Assembly (NCBI GenBank): GCA_002938115.1
Contig: PTKD01000014.1
Span: 1 to 16,638 of the forward strand
Origin: Alphaproteobacteria bacterium MarineAlpha9_Bin7
Lineage (GTDB): Bacteria > Pseudomonadota > Alphaproteobacteria > UBA7887
Direction: 5' to 3'
DNA: 16,638 bases
Shown in pieces: positions 8,012-15,846 of the stretch (the stretch's first letter is position 1; every line of letters begins with the position of its first letter). The notes under the pieces are model-generated. The model made no database searches. It saw only the letters and a list, made by a program, of their open reading frames with translations, and had not been told where the DNA came from. The position numbers were made by a program, and so were the translations under genes.

Positions 8012-8440
8012 ATGACCCACAAATGGTACCACCAGATACGAATCAATTTCTCCGAGTCGGCGGCCCAAATTATGCGGAATGATCCGAATGGTCAGAAAAT
8101 GGTACTCCTCGCGGAGATTCTAAAACGGCATGATGCCACACTGAGGTGCCAATTTGATGCGTTTACTGAATACGTTTCTGAAGCAGAACGTCGAGGCATT
8201 GAGAATTACCCCCTCTATGAGTGGACCAAGGAAACGATTACGGATCCAGTAAAAAAAACTAAGTATCTGAAATCGTTTTCTGTGTATGTAGGTCGTCAGG
8301 AGATTTATCCAAAACACGAGGCAGATGCTCTCGAGGCTGACTTGAAATCGATGGTAAACACGGGAGTGATCGAGCGAATAGTCAAATACGATACTGACCC
8401 CACGAACAACCCGCAGCCACCAGCAAGATCTGCTACATAA
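8012..8440 (+). CDS. Hypothetical protein, 142 residues
   Basis: I do not recognise this protein. It is hydrophilic, with no signal peptide or membrane segment, and has a mixed alpha/beta look. Notable stretches are YPLYEWTKETITDPVKKTKYL in two parts (about 66-86), FSVYVGRQEIYPKHEADALEADL (about 89-111) and a proline-rich polar end (DPTNNPQPPARSAT). The start is an ATG with only a weak GTGGA nine bases before it. Codon choice looks similar to the neighbouring genes, and the alternative frame on the other strand (8120-8443) gives an unnatural Cys/Arg-rich product. The gene stands alone: recA diverges to its left and the lipoprotein gene converges from the right. Confidence 0.6.
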   Translation: MTHKWYHQIRINFSESAAQIMRNDPNGQKMVLLAEILKRHDATLRCQFDAFTEYVSEAERRGIENYPLYEWTKETITDPVKKTKYLKSFSVYVGRQEIYPKHEADALEADLKSMVNTGVIERIVKYDTDPTNNPQPPARSAT

Positions 8441-8565
8441 CACGTCTCCATTGGGCGTTATTGGGAGAGACGCAAAAAAATGGTCGGTGGCGTATCATCA
8501 TGGCAGCGCCGACTTCTATTTTCACCGGACGAAAGAGGTCGAGGTTAAAAAAATAAGAGTCAGGG

Positions 8566-8589
8566 AATTAAATATTTAGTTAATTTTTT
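8566..8589 (+). terminator. Weak AT-rich hairpin with T-run
   Basis: AATTAA, an 8-base loop and TTAATT are followed directly by four T's. It lies about 125 bases after the stop of the 8012-8440 gene and overlaps the stop codon of the convergent lipoprotein gene. The stem is only six A-T pairs, so termination efficiency would be low. Confidence 0.3.
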
Positions 8590-9035
8590 GTAGCCTGTGG
8601 GGCCATAGTTATTCGCACTAGACACCCTCTAGTTGCGCGTCCCTCAATAATTTCAATAGTGGTTGCTCTGTTTCCACGAACAAAGGTCAGTAAACTTGTT
8701 TCTGACTGAATGCTGGCGATCGCTTTCCAACCAAATTGGGGCATCTGCGTGGTGTAAAGTGCAAATGCCTCAGAATGACTTTTATTGAGTTTGAGAACTA
8801 ATCGGCCCGTCCATTGATCTCCGGTGCCTAGAATCAAAGAATTTTGGGCGTCTAACGTCGTACCGGGGGGAATTGGAACATCGGTGATAGGTTGAAACGT
8901 TGCTTGCAAATCAGCCTCACCATCACCCATGCTGGGAGCTGTTGTCTCGGAGAGATTTGTGCTTTTGTTGCAGGCTTGAGCCAGGAACAAAACGCTACAC
9001 ATAGTTGCAAGCAATCCAGGAATCGAGTGTTTCAA
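8580..9035 (-). CDS. Probable lipoprotein, unknown function, 151 residues
   Basis: The N-terminus is a lipoprotein-type signal: one basic residue, a hydrophobic run (about 6-20), then LAQAC with the likely lipidated Cys at 22. The lipobox is imperfect, with Ala rather than Leu at -3. A Ser/Thr/Asp-rich linker (23-50) follows, then a compact domain. This domain begins DVPIPPGTTL and contains a WTGRLVLKL strand, an ALYTTQMPQFGW helix-turn and a LLTFVRGNRATTIEI beta pair. The pattern suggests a periplasmic domain tethered to a membrane, but I cannot name a family. The start is a TTG at 9035, supported by AAGGA seven bases upstream. It converges on the 8012-8440 gene, and nothing upstream appears to be co-transcribed with it. 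Confidence 0.75.
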   Translation of the reverse strand: MKHSIPGLLATMCSVLFLAQACNKSTNLSETTAPSMGDGEADLQATFQPITDVPIPPGTTLDAQNSLILGTGDQWTGRLVLKLNKSHSEAFALYTTQMPQFGWKAIASIQSETSLLTFVRGNRATTIEIIEGRATRGCLVRITMAPQATKN

Positions 9036-9283
9036 TAAAGTGTCCTTGCTCAGTCCATTCCGACAAAATGTTGTGGGCGGGAAAAGAAATGCATTTGATC
9101 ACTCCCTGGGCAGATGTTAAGCCCGTCCTGCCAACTGTTGCAAGGGATATGCTCCTAGGCCCACGTCTTTATAACGGGTCCAAGAAGGAGTGAATCGGTC
9201 CCCCGCGAAAATCGATATGCCCAACTAAAATACAATCTGCGCAAAGGATGTAACCCACAGGGTCCGCCGTCCCAATCGAGTGG

Positions 9284-9360
9284 TGGTAGCGGAGAGTGGA
9301 CTCGAACCACCGACCTCCGGATTATGATTCCGCTGCTCTAACCAACTGAGCTACTCCGCC
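9284..9360 (-). tRNA. tRNA-Met (CAT anticodon), elongator
   Basis: A 77-base cloverleaf on the minus strand. It has a 7-bp acceptor stem (GGCGGAG with CTCCGCT, one G-T pair), D arm GCTC/GAGC, anticodon loop ATCATAA with CAT, T arm GGTGG-TTCGAGT-CCACT, discriminator A and an encoded CCA. The outermost anticodon-stem pair (G-G) is mismatched. G1 is paired, and the D arm and anticodon loop match elongator tRNA-Met rather than the initiator. A CAT anticodon could also belong to the lysidine-modified tRNA-Ile, but overall similarity favours Met. Confidence 0.92.
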
Positions 9361-9369
9361 ACGAACTCG

Positions 9370-9398
9370 CCTATACGGATCACGCGACGGACTGTCAA
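9370..9398 (-). promoter_or_regulatory. Sigma70-type promoter of tRNA-Met
   Basis: On the minus strand: a perfect TTGACA (9398-9393), exactly 17 bases, then TATAGG (9375-9370). Transcription would start about three bases before the first tRNA base, which suits a stable-RNA promoter with a very short leader. Confidence 0.8.
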
Positions 9399-9476
9399 GC
9401 TGACTTCATAATAGTCGTAGTTGTGGCGGACCTTGCTCAATACGCGTAGTTTCAGTAAGTCTGCAACGATGGTCTT

Positions 9477-9482
9477 AAGGAG
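9477..9482 (+). promoter_or_regulatory. Ribosome-binding site supporting a GTG start
   Basis: AAGGAG lies seven bases before the GTG at 9490. The GTG puts the Rossmann strand (RIAVIGLGYVGLP) four residues into the protein, as expected for the family. Confidence 0.75.
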
Positions 9483-9489
9483 TGACTCG

Positions 9490-10770
9490 GTGGGAGAGCG
9501 GATAGCTGTAATTGGACTAGGTTACGTTGGATTGCCAGTGGCTGTGGCATTTGCTGAGAAACATGCCAGCGTTGTTGCTTATGATATCGATGAGGCACGT
9601 GTAGAGGAGTTGAGGCAGCGAAGAGACCGTAACGGTGATATTCCGTCTGAAGCACTACTTGGGTGTGAGGAAATCTTTACGTCAAATCCGAATGATCTCG
9701 GTAGCGCGACTTTCTACGTTGTCACGGTGCCAACGCCAATCGATAAAAATCGCCGACCGGATCTTGGGCCCATCATCAAAGCTTGTGAGTTAATTGGAAC
9801 CCACCTAAAGCGCGGCGATGTCGTGGTTTTAGAATCTACGGTGTATCCTGGGGTGACGGAGGATGTTTTAGGTTCGGCACTCGCGCGCATTTCTGGCCTC
9901 GCCCAAAATGTCGATTTTTCGGTTGGTTATTCACCGGAACGAATTAATCCTGGCGATAGTGAGCACACTTTCGCGGCAATCACCAAAATAATCTCCGCAC
10001 AGGATGAAGCCACTCTCGATCGTCTTGCGGCCGTTTACGGGCCCGTTGTAGACGCTGGTCTACACTATGCCCCGTCAATCAAGACCGCTGAGGCTGCCAA
10101 GGTTATTGAGAACACCCAGCGAGACCTTAACGTAGCATTAATGAACGAACTTGCGTTGATTTGCGACAAACTCGATATTCGTACCGCAGATGTACTTGAG
10201 GCTGCTGGAACTAAGTGGAATTTCATGCCTTTTACGCCGGGGCTCGTTGGCGGGCATTGCATAGGCGTTGATCCTTATTACCTTACATCACGTGCGGAGC
10301 AGGCTGGTTATTATCCGCAGGTTATTCTGGCCGGACGTAGGATAAATGACTCTATGGGCGTGCATATTGCTACCAAACTAGCCAGTCTATTGACTGCCGC
10401 GGGTAAGGTGTTGGAGAAGTCGCGAGTCGGCATATTGGGTTTAAGCTTCAAAGAAAACGTGTCTGATTTGCGTAATAGTAGGGTGCCCGACATCGTCGTT
10501 AAACTAACTGAATTTGGAATCAAACCACTGGTGCATGACCCCCTTGCCGATTCGAAAGAAGCACTGACACGATATGGAATCGAGCTTCGGGGATTGGACG
10601 CGATGTGTGCACTAGATGGTTTAGTATTGGCGGTGCCCCATGTGTCATACTTGGAACTGGGCTCTCTCCACCTTTGCACTTTTCTGGCTTCCGACTCCGT
10701 ATTGATCGATGTGAAATCTGCTCTTGACCCAGGCGAGCTGCCGAGCGGCGTCACCTACTGGAGTTTGTAG
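9490..10770 (+). CDS. UDP-N-acetylhexosamine 6-dehydrogenase (TviB/WbpO-like)
   Basis: A nucleotide-sugar dehydrogenase of the UDP-Glc/GDP-Man dehydrogenase superfamily, oxidising C6 of a UDP-HexNAc to the uronic acid with two NAD+. With a GTG start at 9490 it has 426 residues, the usual length. The Rossmann motif GLGYVGLP is at 9-16, a substrate loop GYSPERINPGD near 146-156, the catalytic-domain helix with TEAAKVIENTQRDLN near 199-213, and the active-site Cys257 in GGHCIGVDPYYL. The C-terminal domain begins around GLSFKENVSDLRNSR. The long helix and GGHCIGVDPYYL resemble TviB/WbpO (UDP-GlcNAc or UDP-GalNAc as substrate) more than UDP-glucose dehydrogenase. AAGGAG seven bases before 9490 decides the start; an ATG at 9469 and a TTG at 9421 are alternatives. 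No other surface-sugar gene is in the window. Confidence 0.9.
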   Translation: MGERIAVIGLGYVGLPVAVAFAEKHASVVAYDIDEARVEELRQRRDRNGDIPSEALLGCEEIFTSNPNDLGSATFYVVTVPTPIDKNRRPDLGPIIKACELIGTHLKRGDVVVLESTVYPGVTEDVLGSALARISGLAQNVDFSVGYSPERINPGDSEHTFAAITKIISAQDEATLDRLAAVYGPVVDAGLHYAPSIKTAEAAKVIENTQRDLNVALMNELALICDKLDIRTADVLEAAGTKWNFMPFTPGLVGGHCIGVDPYYLTSRAEQAGYYPQVILAGRRINDSMGVHIATKLASLLTAAGKVLEKSRVGILGLSFKENVSDLRNSRVPDIVVKLTEFGIKPLVHDPLADSKEALTRYGIELRGLDAMCALDGLVLAVPHVSYLELGSLHLCTFLASDSVLIDVKSALDPGELPSGVTYWSL

Positions 10771-10774
10771 GAAG

Positions 10775-11872
10775 TCACTCGATCCAGCCGCCGCCAATCA
10801 ACCGACTGGAGTCGTAAAAAACAGCTGCCTGGCCAGGTGAAACTGCACCCGGAGCACGATCAAAGAGTATCTCCGCCCGATTGTTTGCTAGTGCTCGCAC
10901 GCGAGCGGGTGTGCCGCAGTGAGCCGATCGAATTTTGACCATTAGTTTGATTTCTGTGGAAATAGTCATGGCAGGTTTTAGCCAATTAACATTGTTTAAG
11001 GTGATGCGGGTGACTTGAAGAGATGATTTCGGGCCAACCACCACTTCCCGAGAGTCCGGATTTAAGCGCAGGACATAAAGCGGTTCGGGCCAAGTAACGC
11101 GGAGTCCTCGTCGCTGGCCAACGGTAAAGTGAATAATGCCAGCGTGTTGACCAATTATGGTTTCATCTTCCAGTACTATATGACCCGGTTCTGCGGCGCC
11201 GGGTCGGAGTTTCTCAATGGTTCGAGCGTAGTCTCCATCGGGAACAAAGCATATATCCTGGCTGTCTGGTTTGGCGGCGACAGGCAGGTCGAAATTTTCT
11301 GCCAGGTCCCGAGTTTGGCCTTTCCCCAGATCTCCTAAAGGGAAACGCAAGTAGTCAAGCTGTTCAGGTGTTATCGTGAACAGAAAGTAACTCTGATCAC
11401 GTGAGAGATTGGAGGCTTTGTGCAATTCTCTAGTACCATGTGTCGCTATTCTCCGGGCGTAGTGGCCGGTGACTAACGCGTCGGCATCTAAGCTGCGGGC
11501 AGTACCTAATAGATCTTGAAACTTGATGCGTTCGTTGCACCGCACGCAGGGAATAGGGGTGGCTCCTGCAATGTAGCTATCAGCAAAGTCCTCAATCACT
11601 GCTTGTTTAAAGCGGTCTTCGTAATCAAGCACGTAGTGTGGAATATTCAAACGAGCAGCCACTCGTCGGGCATCATATATATCTCGGCCAGCACAGCACG
11701 TGCGCTGGTTTCCTGCTCCAGTCCCGTAATCGTAAAGTTGAAGTGTAAGCCCAATTACCTGGTAGCCACGTTCCACCATTAGCGCTGCGGCAACAGAACT
11801 GTCCACGCCCCCAGACATGGCAACCGCAACGCGCTTGTTTCCTTGCTGGCCTATAAAACTGGAATTTTTCAT
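10775..11872 (-). CDS. mnmA: tRNA-specific 2-thiouridylase MnmA
   Basis: MnmA adenylates U34 of tRNA-Lys, -Glu and -Gln and replaces its 2-oxygen with sulfur that comes from a cysteine desulfurase. At 365 residues it is full length. The PP-loop SGGVDSS is at 20-26. The first catalytic Cys is in RCNERIKF (Cys112), and the persulfide-receiving Cys is in DSQDICFVPDGDY (Cys208). GHYAR and SRDQSYFL are also typical, and the beta-barrel C-terminus is present. The ATG at 11872 has only a weak purine stretch before it. The stop lies four bases from that of the convergent sugar dehydrogenase. The desulfurase and ferredoxin genes lie upstream on the same strand, beyond tenA. Confidence 0.96.
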   Translation of the reverse strand: MKNSSFIGQQGNKRVAVAMSGGVDSSVAAALMVERGYQVIGLTLQLYDYGTGAGNQRTCCAGRDIYDARRVAARLNIPHYVLDYEDRFKQAVIEDFADSYIAGATPIPCVRCNERIKFQDLLGTARSLDADALVTGHYARRIATHGTRELHKASNLSRDQSYFLFTITPEQLDYLRFPLGDLGKGQTRDLAENFDLPVAAKPDSQDICFVPDGDYARTIEKLRPGAAEPGHIVLEDETIIGQHAGIIHFTVGQRRGLRVTWPEPLYVLRLNPDSREVVVGPKSSLQVTRITLNNVNWLKPAMTISTEIKLMVKIRSAHCGTPARVRALANNRAEILFDRAPGAVSPGQAAVFYDSSRLIGGGWIE

Positions 11873-12196
11873 TTCTTGGTTGGACTCTAATGAGTGTCGA
11901 GATCAAAAGAAATATAATGAGCGTGTAATTGGCGGTGCCTTGCCATGTTGGGTGTGTGATTTCAGAGAATTCCTGCAGATGAGCGCGTGAGCCCTGCTTT
12001 CCCCTCGTTCGGTGTTACTGGGGATCATAATACTATAGTGAAATTTGACTTTTTACCATTTAGACGAAGCACTATGTGTACTCTAGCTCGACTATTTTAG
12101 GTGAAGCATGGTTTGAGTTCCGCAGCACCGCATGTCTTTGTTCGCCGTCGACAAGGAAAAGGCAGCGACTTCGGATCCATAGTAGGGAATCATTCT
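11873..12196. other. 324-bp non-coding stretch between tenA and mnmA
   Basis: No open frame with a credible start, no RNA gene and no clear terminator is seen. AT-rich patches around 11910-11925 and 12028-12065 could hold minus-strand promoter elements for mnmA (for example TATATT close to the gene), but no matching -35 hexamer was found at standard spacing. Confidence 0.45.
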
Positions 12197-12874
12197 TTAA
12201 AGCTTTTGCTGATTCCAACCCATTTCCCAAAACCCCTTTTCAAGCCGTGTAGCTTGGTTAAAAACTTGCGATAATGCATTAAAACGCAACTCTCCGCCGC
12301 GTCGGTCGGCTAATTCTTCAAGTTGAGTCACTGAGTCTCCGGACACTTTTTGATATTCGTCACTGGCGTACATATCTATCCAGCTGACGTAAGGATTGCC
12401 ATCTCGAACGGTTCCTGAATCGACAGCCAAAGCTCGACCAATCTCCGCGTAACCTGCGACACACGGCGCGAGCGCGGTCGCGAGGTCAAGTAAATCTCCT
12501 CGGTGCCCACAATCTAGTACAAAACGGGTGTAGGCTGTGGTTGCTACGTCTTCTGGTTCCGTGGATAGGTCTTCTGCGGCAATACCCCATCCGAGGCAGT
12601 ACTCAACGTGAAGCGACATTTCCACGTCAACGATATTGTTAATTGCGATTGCCGCGTAACGCAGGTCGTCGATGGTCTCAGCCTTGTACGCCGCGAGCGC
12701 GTAGGCGCGCGAGAAATGAAAGAGAAACAAATAATCTTGAATAAGGTAGTAGCGGAAACAGGGTTCGGCCAAAGTCCCATTCCCCAAGGCTTTTACGAAC
12801 TTATGGTTTGTGAACTCAGCCCAATCTTTTCCGGCCGTTTCTCGCAATCGCGTAAACAAGGTGGTTTCGTTCAA
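12197..12874 (-). CDS. tenA: TenA family aminopyrimidine aminohydrolase (thiaminase II)
   Basis: TenA enzymes hydrolyse 4-amino-5-aminomethyl-2-methylpyrimidine to HMP, so that pyrimidine from degraded thiamin can be reused; some also cleave thiamin. The 225-residue all-helical protein keeps the B. subtilis active-site set at matching spacing: Asp47 (IQDYLF), Tyr115, nucleophile Cys138 in LAPCVAGYAEIG, Tyr142, and a C-terminal Glu at about 212 before GFWEMGW. The aromatic residue often found just after the Cys is replaced (CVAGY). The start is a TTG at 12874: AGGG lies seven bases upstream, and there is no in-frame ATG near the N-terminus. The ferredoxin gene is 135 bases upstream on the same strand. 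I see no THI-box (TPP riboswitch) before it, which leaves thiamin control unsupported. Confidence 0.92.
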   Translation of the reverse strand: MNETTLFTRLRETAGKDWAEFTNHKFVKALGNGTLAEPCFRYYLIQDYLFLFHFSRAYALAAYKAETIDDLRYAAIAINNIVDVEMSLHVEYCLGWGIAAEDLSTEPEDVATTAYTRFVLDCGHRGDLLDLATALAPCVAGYAEIGRALAVDSGTVRDGNPYVSWIDMYASDEYQKVSGDSVTQLEELADRRGGELRFNALSQVFNQATRLEKGFWEMGWNQQKL

Positions 12875-12918
12875 ATTCAGACCCTGAAAATTTCAATTCG
12901 ATGCTGTTTGATATCTAT

Positions 12919-12932
12919 TGTCTTGTAAGACA
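12919..12932. other. Short palindrome upstream of tenA
   Basis: TTGTCTTGTAAGACA contains TGTCTT/AAGACA inverted about a 2-base centre, some 45 bases before the tenA start. It could be an operator or a small hairpin in the fdx-tenA spacer. No T-run follows on the minus strand. Confidence 0.25.
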
Positions 12933-13009
12933 GTCAATGGTTAATCTGTCGCAGTAAAATTTGGCCTTAATACAACGACTGCCGGTAAGTATTGCATCGA
13001 GGTATTTTC

Positions 13010-13342
13010 TCAACCCAAAAGCGCGTTTCTGCTACCTGCCGGCACTCGGAACACTATGCCATCAAGAACGTCAGTTATAACGATTTGACAACCCAAGCGT
13101 GACGTTAAACTAAGGCCAAATGCCAGATCCAGCATATCTTCTTCGTCTTCCGACGGTGCTTCTAGGCGATCGAAGAAACCTTCGTCTACGATCACGTGGC
13201 ATGTTGAGCATGCCATCGAGCCCTCGCAGGCGCCTTCGAGATCGACCCCATACTCGTGCGCAAGTTCAAGAACAGTCTCGCCAACGGAGGCTTCAATCTG
13301 AAGTCTGGTACCGTCCGCGTGAATAAAGGTCACCTTGGGCAT
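13010..13342 (-). CDS. fdx: [2Fe-2S] ferredoxin, Isc/adrenodoxin type
   Basis: A small soluble electron carrier of the vertebrate-type ferredoxin family, which supplies electrons for Fe-S cluster assembly. At 110 residues it is full length. The cluster ligands are Cys39, Cys45 and Cys48 in CEGSMACSTCHV, and Cys85 in SRLGCQIV. The acidic stretch APSEDEEDMLDLA (62-74) is the usual partner-binding surface that in Isc ferredoxins contacts reductase and cysteine desulfurase. The ATG at 13342 follows a G-rich stretch (GGCGGGGAACT). The gene lies 88 bases after the IscS stop on the same strand, so co-transcription is likely and fits an electron-donor role for the desulfurases. Confidence 0.95.
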   Translation of the reverse strand: MPKVTFIHADGTRLQIEASVGETVLELAHEYGVDLEGACEGSMACSTCHVIVDEGFFDRLEAPSEDEEDMLDLAFGLSLTSRLGCQIVITDVLDGIVFRVPAGSRNALLG

Positions 13343-13430
13343 AGTTCCCCGCCGCCATGGAGCTAGTCAGGTTGATTTTTTTGGTTTGCCGTTTTCTCGT
13401 TTGCATAGTGATCGAGTTAGAGGCGGTAAG

Positions 13431-14660
13431 TTAACCAACTTGACTTGTCGCTGTGTGAGTAGTGGTTCTCTGGTCTCTTAGTGATAAGACTGTGGTAGAG
13501 ACGCGTTCAATTACATAATCAATTTCTGCAATGGTGGTGAAGCGACCGATACCGAATCGGAGTGATCCACGGGCCATGTCCTCACTGAGCCCCAACGCTC
13601 TGATTACATAAGATGGCTCTAAAGATGTAGACGTGCATGCTGATCCGGAGGAGATCGCGATGTCTGGAAGGGCCGACATTATTTCTTCGCTATCTAAGCC
13701 AGCAAAACTTAAGTTAAGGTTTCCGGGCAGGCGATGAACCGGGTCACCATTCAGAATCACATCGCTCAAACGATCCGAAATGCCACGGTACAAATGGTCA
13801 CGTAAAGCACCAATGCGCCGGGCTTCTTCGCCTAATTCTTCGCTGGCAATATCGCAAGCAGTGCCTAGGCCGACACAAAGCGGAGTGGGTAATGTGCCTG
13901 AGCGGAGGCCGCGTTCTTGGCCACCTCCACTAATTTGTGCACTCAGGCGCACCCTAGGTCGGCGTCGAACGTATAAAGCACCGATTCCTTTAGGCCCGTA
14001 CAACTTGTGGCCGGAAATACTCATTAAGTCGATGCTCATCGCATTGACATCCATGGGGATTTTCCCAACAGCTTGCGCCGAGTCCGTGTGGAATAGAACA
14101 TCGTGTTCGCGGCATAATTCACCAATATCGCTAATCTGCTGTATAACGCCAATCTCGTTGTGTGCCGCCATAATTGAGACCAACAGCGTATCATGTGTGA
14201 CCTCGCCAGCGAGCCGGTCGAGATCGAGCAGACCGTTCATTTGGACCGGTAGAAAGACTATATCGTAGCCGTTCGAGGCTAGATGCTGGCAAGTCTCAAT
14301 TACGCACTTATGTTCCGTGGCAACCGTGATAATCTGACGCTTAGTGTCACCATAAAATTGGGCAGCTCCCTTTAAGGCTAGGTTATTGGATTCGGTTGCG
14401 CCCGAGGTAAAAATGATCTCTCGGGCGTCTGATCCGATTGTAGACGCGATCTTTATGCGGGCTGCCTCAACCGCATCGTGCGCTTCCCGGCCGAGACCGT
14501 GCGACCGGGAATGAGGATTCCCGGGTTTATCAAAGAAGTAGGGTAGCATCGCATCTACCACACGTGGGTCCGCCGGCGTGGTCGATTGATAATCTAGGTA
14601 GATTGGCAACTTGAGGTCGTTAGTCCCCGTCATGGCTTTCTTGTATTTCCCATAGTTCAC
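13431..14660 (-). CDS. iscS: Cysteine desulfurase IscS
   Basis: A PLP enzyme that converts cysteine to alanine and a protein-bound persulfide, the sulfur source for Fe-S clusters and thio-modified tRNA. It is a close IscS match: the N-terminal LPIYLDYQSTTP, ATEHKCV with the PLP-stacking His (about 117), the PLP lysine at 219 in ISGHKLYGPKG, and the persulfide Cys342 in SSGSACTSTSLEPSYV, the long mobile loop of group I enzymes. The GTG at 14660 overlaps the stop of the preceding gene by four bases (GTGA), suggesting translational coupling and giving 409 residues. An ATG at 14633 would give 400 residues, nearer the usual IscS length, and cannot be excluded. It is the second of two desulfurases in a row, with the ferredoxin gene downstream. 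Confidence 0.95.
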   Translation of the reverse strand: MNYGKYKKAMTGTNDLKLPIYLDYQSTTPADPRVVDAMLPYFFDKPGNPHSRSHGLGREAHDAVEAARIKIASTIGSDAREIIFTSGATESNNLALKGAAQFYGDTKRQIITVATEHKCVIETCQHLASNGYDIVFLPVQMNGLLDLDRLAGEVTHDTLLVSIMAAHNEIGVIQQISDIGELCREHDVLFHTDSAQAVGKIPMDVNAMSIDLMSISGHKLYGPKGIGALYVRRRPRVRLSAQISGGGQERGLRSGTLPTPLCVGLGTACDIASEELGEEARRIGALRDHLYRGISDRLSDVILNGDPVHRLPGNLNLSFAGLDSEEIMSALPDIAISSGSACTSTSLEPSYVIRALGLSEDMARGSLRFGIGRFTTIAEIDYVIERVSTTVLSLRDQRTTTHTATSQVG

Positions 14661-15793
14661 GCAGCGGTCCTGCCGGACTTGTTCTGTATTTGATTATATA
14701 GCGCAAGCCACGCGTTTGTAGCGTGTTCAATTTCTTTTTCTGTCGTTGCCCAACCCAGACTTACGCGAATGGACTCGTCGGCTGCGATCGGTTCAACACC
14801 CATTGCCGTTAATACATGGCTGCTCGCAACTTTTCCTGAGCTACATGCGGCGCCCGCACTGACTGCGACACCAGCTAGATCAAGCGCTATTATTTGAATC
14901 TCAGCACGCATACCTACCAGACGTACGCAGGAAGTATTAACTAAGCGCGGGTTTCCACGGCCATGTATCTCGATGTCTGGGACCTCGCTGATAAGTTGTT
15001 TCTCGAATCGGTTTCTGAGATACAGTATTCGATCAATTTCATCTTGGTTTTTATTGATCTCGACGCAAGTTTCAGCAAAACCAACCGCTCCAGAGACGTT
15101 TTCTGTTCCTGCCCTCCGACGGCTTTCTTGTCCCCCTCCGACTAATTGTGCTCCAATCTCAGTACGGGGGTGTATAGCCAATGCACCGATTCCTTTGGGG
15201 CCTCCAACTTTGTGTGCTGATACGGTCATTAAATCCACCCCAAGCGCAGCCATGTCGACGGGCAGTTTTCCAAGTGCCTGCACCGCATCACAATGAACTA
15301 AAGCATTGTGTGAGTGAGCTACTGTTGCAATTTCGGCCACAGGCTGAATAACACCAGTCTCGTTGTTTGCGAGCATAACCGAGACCAGAGCGGGCGAGTT
15401 TTGCCTGGTAAGTATCTCATCAAGTGCGGAAGGGTTCACAATTCCAGTCTGATCGACTGGAATGCGCAAGGCTTTGGGGGATGCCGCGAGTACTGAATCA
15501 TGCTCGATATCAGACACCAACTGAATTTTGCGGTCTGTACCGGTGATAGCCAAATTATTTGCTTCGGTCCCTCCACTGGTGAAAACGAGTCTTCCCGGGT
15601 CTGCGCCAATCGTATCTGCCACCAGCTCACGAGCGTTCTCTATTTGGGCACGAGCAATCCGACCATAAGTATGGACCGAAGAAGGATTCCCTACCAATAA
15701 CAGTGTTTTTTTTACTGCCTCTGCAACTGCCGGGCGAAGCGGGGCGCTGGCGTTGTAATCTAGGTAACTTGGTTGGTTGCTCGCTTTTTTCAA
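14657..15793 (-). CDS. Second cysteine desulfurase (NifS/IscS-like, group I)
   Basis: A 378-residue class V aminotransferase-fold PLP enzyme, clearly divergent from the IscS encoded next to it. It has YLDYNASAPLRP at the N-terminus, FTSGGTEANN for PLP phosphate, SDIEHDSVL with the His over the ring (98), the PLP lysine at 195 in VSAHKVGGPKGIG, and the likely persulfide Cys317 in SAGAACSSGK. The loop with SSG marks it as group I rather than SufS. The start is a TTG at 15793; no in-frame ATG exists before the conserved YLDY, and GGAAG lies upstream at a rather long spacing. It sits 53 bases after cysE and overlaps iscS by four bases. Similar tandem desulfurase pairs are known in some alphaproteobacteria such as Rickettsia. 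Whether this copy serves a separate acceptor cannot be told from sequence. Confidence 0.92.
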   Translation of the reverse strand: MKKASNQPSYLDYNASAPLRPAVAEAVKKTLLLVGNPSSVHTYGRIARAQIENARELVADTIGADPGRLVFTSGGTEANNLAITGTDRKIQLVSDIEHDSVLAASPKALRIPVDQTGIVNPSALDEILTRQNSPALVSVMLANNETGVIQPVAEIATVAHSHNALVHCDAVQALGKLPVDMAALGVDLMTVSAHKVGGPKGIGALAIHPRTEIGAQLVGGGQESRRRAGTENVSGAVGFAETCVEINKNQDEIDRILYLRNRFEKQLISEVPDIEIHGRGNPRLVNTSCVRLVGMRAEIQIIALDLAGVAVSAGAACSSGKVASSHVLTAMGVEPIAADESIRVSLGWATTEKEIEHATNAWLALYNQIQNKSGRTAA

Positions 15794-15846
15794 TTTTCAA
15801 TGCGCTTCCATAAAATCCCGTACTATCTGCAATTGAGGATTTTGCT

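Noticed and set aside
8450..8478. Terminator hairpin CGTCTC...GAGACG after the 8012-8440 gene
   Set aside because: It is followed by A's rather than T's on the plus strand and has a 17-base interior with little pairing, so it does not fit an intrinsic terminator in either direction.
9284..9360. tRNA-Met as an integration site for a genomic island
   Set aside because: No second copy of the tRNA 3' end, no integrase and no mobile genes were seen in the window.
12875..13009. TPP riboswitch before tenA
   Set aside because: I searched the minus strand for the conserved CTGAGA and ACCTGA-type elements of the THI box and found neither.
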